From: Sterolibacterium sp.
Lineage (GTDB): Bacteria > Pseudomonadota > Gammaproteobacteria > Burkholderiales > Rhodocyclaceae
DNA: 36,068 nucleotides
Direction: 5' to 3'
Assembly: GCA_028713555.1 (NCBI GenBank)
Contig: JAQTOA010000022.1
Coordinates: 1-36,068, forward strand
Part shown: positions 34,493 through 36,068 of the stretch, one piece after another
How the letters are laid out: the number at the start of each line of letters is the position of its first letter
Numbering within the stretch: position 1 is the first letter of the stretch
Notes under the pieces: model-generated
What the model was told of the DNA's origin: nothing
Seen by the model: the letters and a program-made list of their open reading frames with translations, nothing else
Database searches by the model: none
Program-made: the position numbers and the translations under genes

Positions 34493-35716
34493 ATGCCAGA
34501 TTTGCATTTTCTTTTTCTGCAGGGGGAGCCGACCTCGTTTTACAAGCGAGTTGGCCATGGGCTTTCCTTGCTGGGTTGCAAGGTTACAAGAATCAACTTC
34601 TGTGCCGGGGATCAGCTTTTCTGGAATGGGCCGAATACCCTGAATTACCGTGGCAAGCTTTCTGGCTGGCCCGATTTCTTTGCCGGATTTCTCTACTCAA
34701 ATAATGTAACCGATCTCTTCTTGTGTGGCGAACAACGCAGTTACCACAAAATCGCCATTGAAATTGCCAAAAACCGAGGCATCAGGGTTTCGGTCACGGA
34801 TCTTGGTTATTTGCGACCGGATTGGATAACACTCGAACGAGACGGCATGAACGGAAGCTCACGCTTTCCCAGAGATCCGGAAAGGATTTTGGCGCTAGCA
34901 AAAGATCTTCTGGAAACAGATCTGACGCCGCGATATAAAAACAATCTACTTGGAATCGAAGTACTCTACCTTCTATTTGAGCTAGCCAACTACTTCCTGT
35001 TATTTCGGTTCCCGCATTACCGACGCACAGACAATAGGCAGCATTTGCTCCTGAATTACATTTTGGGAATCAAGAGATTTCTCTTTTCAAAATCAAACAG
35101 CAGTCGCGCGACAAAACGTCTGCGGTCATTGAAGGAAAGGGGCGAGCCTTATTTCCTCTTTCCCTTGCAACTGGAACACGATTATTCGATTCTTTCCTAT
35201 TCACCTTTTTCTGGCCTGGAAGAACCGATACAGCTTGTTATCAAGTCGTTCACTGAAAATGCGAGTACAGACACCCGACTGGTCTTCAAGACGCATCCGT
35301 TGGACACGAGAATCAAGAATTGGGAACGACTCATCTTTCGGTGGGCATCGGAGGCCGGCATATCCGATCGAATCGAGTTTTTCGATGGTGGGAATCTCGA
35401 TGAGATGATCAGCGGCGCGCTCGGCGTGATTACCGTCAACAGCACGGCCGGGATCCGCGCACTCCAGTTGGATTGCCCGGTCATGATCCTCGGGGAGGCT
35501 GTCTACAACATCGTCGGCATGACTGACCAAGGAACACTCGCTCACTATTGGCAAGCGCCGCAGAAACCGAACTCGGAGCTGGTCAGTGCTTTCATCAAGC
35601 TAATGACACACACCATTCTGGTTCGCGGGGTCTTTTTCAATGAGCCGGGAATGAGTGCTGCGGTAACCGAAACGGTCCGTCGCCTCCATGAGAATCAGGT
35701 TGGCGTACTGTTATGA
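34493..35716 (+). CDS. kpsS: Capsule initiating Kdo transferase KpsS
   Basis: KpsS adds the first Kdo residue to the lipid acceptor (lyso-phosphatidylglycerol in E. coli). The 407-aa protein carries the family motifs Leu-Phe-Leu-Gln-Gly near the N-terminus, Gly-Glu-Gln-Arg at about 77-80, Pro-Leu-Gln-Leu-Glu-His-Asp near 225, Phe-Lys-Thr-His-Pro near 263, and Asn-Ser-Thr-Ala-Gly-Ile near 318. ATG 34493 is 17 bases after the kpsC stop. Its last codons overlap the end of a convergent minus-strand gene remnant. The presence of KpsC and KpsS argues for a Kdo-linked lipid anchor, which makes the PKS/oxoamine synthase pair upstream puzzling. Confidence 0.92.
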   Translation: MPDLHFLFLQGEPTSFYKRVGHGLSLLGCKVTRINFCAGDQLFWNGPNTLNYRGKLSGWPDFFAGFLYSNNVTDLFLCGEQRSYHKIAIEIAKNRGIRVSVTDLGYLRPDWITLERDGMNGSSRFPRDPERILALAKDLLETDLTPRYKNNLLGIEVLYLLFELANYFLLFRFPHYRRTDNRQHLLLNYILGIKRFLFSKSNSSRATKRLRSLKERGEPYFLFPLQLEHDYSILSYSPFSGLEEPIQLVIKSFTENASTDTRLVFKTHPLDTRIKNWERLIFRWASEAGISDRIEFFDGGNLDEMISGALGVITVNSTAGIRALQLDCPVMILGEAVYNIVGMTDQGTLAHYWQAPQKPNSELVSAFIKLMTHTILVRGVFFNEPGMSAAVTETVRRLHENQVGVLL

Positions 35717-35942
35717 GGCCTTGAAAACATCCTTGGCCTGGATCTCTGGGATGTGGTTCAGCATCGAGTAAACCCAGGCAGAGAGCTTGTTGAATATGTC
35801 CCATGACACTCTGAGCGCAATCTTGCGAGGGACGATGGATGAGCCAAAGTCCCTTTTGATTGCATAAGTGGTGACTCCAAGATCGAGACGTTTAACCCCG
35901 AGATTTATGGCGGTTTCTACAACCTTGTGGCAGACATAGATG
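35711..35942 (-). pseudogene. 3' end of a GNAT-type acyltransferase gene, cut by an IS66-family insertion
   Basis: On the minus strand an open frame of 76 codons runs from the IS boundary to TAA (TTA at 35711-35713), without a start. Its residues include Leu-Asp-Leu-Gly-Val-Thr-Thr-Tyr, then Lys-Arg-Asp-Phe-Gly and Ile-Val-Pro-Arg. I recognise this as the C-terminal pattern of BioF2/FemAB-like GNAT acyltransferases. The rest of the gene should lie beyond the insertion, or may be lost. Reading into the IS meets a stop within about 10 codons. The stop overlaps the final codons of kpsS, so the two genes converge. Confidence 0.6.
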
Positions 35943-36068
35943 GTAAGCGTTAGGCCCTGCCAGGTTCACTCACGACGGAGTTTGCTGTACAGGTTCCGAG
36001 CGTAGCGGCAACAGCGAATCAATCTGGCTGTTGAGACAGGTCGGCAACTTCTCCAGCGTGTTGCGTAA
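35943..36068 (-). mobile_element. End of an IS66-family insertion sequence (continues beyond the window)
   Basis: GTAAGCG at 35943-35949 is the typical terminal sequence of IS66-family elements. It is followed 20 bases inward by the end of an IS66-type transposase gene on the minus strand. The element extends past the window, so its other end and the expected 8-bp target duplication cannot be checked. Confidence 0.75.
35970..36068 (-). CDS. C-terminus of IS66-family transposase (TnpC), partial
   Basis: Thirty-two codons run from the window edge to TGA (TCA at 35970-35972). The residues Leu-Arg-Asn-Thr-Leu-Glu-Lys-Leu-Pro, Asn-Ser-Gln-Ile-Asp and Leu-Leu-Pro match the conserved C-terminal tail of IS66 TnpC transposases. 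The catalytic core lies outside the window. It is adjacent to the element's terminal repeat, as expected. Confidence 0.78.
   Translation of the reverse strand, partial: LRNTLEKLPTCLNSQIDSLLPLRSEPVQQTPS

Overview
The window looks like part of a betaproteobacterial genome or large mobile replicon. No 16S rRNA or taxonomic marker is present. The lineage guess rests on a Bordetella-type Wlb sugar pathway, a polyketide synthase/oxoamine synthase pair resembling Burkholderia capsule genes WcbR/WcbT (recalled, not searched), and the generally GC-rich coding style. Almost all of it is one ABC-transporter-dependent (group 2, Kps-type) capsule locus on the plus strand. It is bordered on the left by conjugation and replication remnants and on the right by an IS66-family insertion.

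Left flank (1-3678): the C-terminus of a probable plasmid replication initiator, then an origin-like stretch with 16-bp repeats on a 22-bp period and DnaA-box sequences. After it come a small membrane protein, a TraD-type coupling protein and a DUF4400-like membrane protein, an order reminiscent of SXT/R391 and IncA/C conjugation modules. A 257-bp leader with a C10 tract (3863-3872) then precedes the capsule genes.

Capsule operon part 1 (3936-27216): a 2532-aa iterative type I PKS (KS-AT-DH-degenerate MT-psiKR-ER-KR-ACP) and an alpha-oxoamine synthase could make an amino-ketone lipid. The export machinery kpsM-kpsT-kpsE-kpsD follows. Next is a UDP-HexNAc 6-dehydrogenase with WlbA-WlbB-WlbC homologues, which together should make UDP-2,3-diacetamido-2,3-dideoxy-glucuronic acid or a close relative. 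The run ends with a pentapeptide-repeat membrane protein, a glycosyltransferase, a TPR-methyltransferase-NodB-like-methyltransferase fusion and a stand-alone NodB-like protein. Most junctions overlap or are separated by a few bases, which points to one translationally coupled operon.

Part 2 (27217-31371) is visibly more AT-rich. It encodes an 889-aa fusion (SGNH-like, GNAT-like and NodB-like parts) and a secreted cysteine-rich protein, and looks like a separately acquired modification cassette. Part 3 (31349-35716) returns to the GC-rich style with a second glycosyltransferase, KpsC (two-domain beta-Kdo transferase) and KpsS (initiating Kdo transferase), which build the lipid-linked Kdo primer.

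Right flank (35711-36068): on the minus strand, the 3' end of a probable GNAT-type acyltransferase gene is cut off by the end of an IS66-family element.

The most interesting signals are: (i) a PKS plus oxoamine synthase heading a Kps capsule operon, suggesting an unusual lipid in capsule assembly; (ii) long homopolymeric G/C tracts in the leader (C10), in kpsT (G9) and in the 889-aa gene (G9, G8), suggesting possible phase variation; (iii) three NodB-like domains in three consecutive genes, each in a different fusion context. No tRNA, rRNA or CRISPR array was seen.
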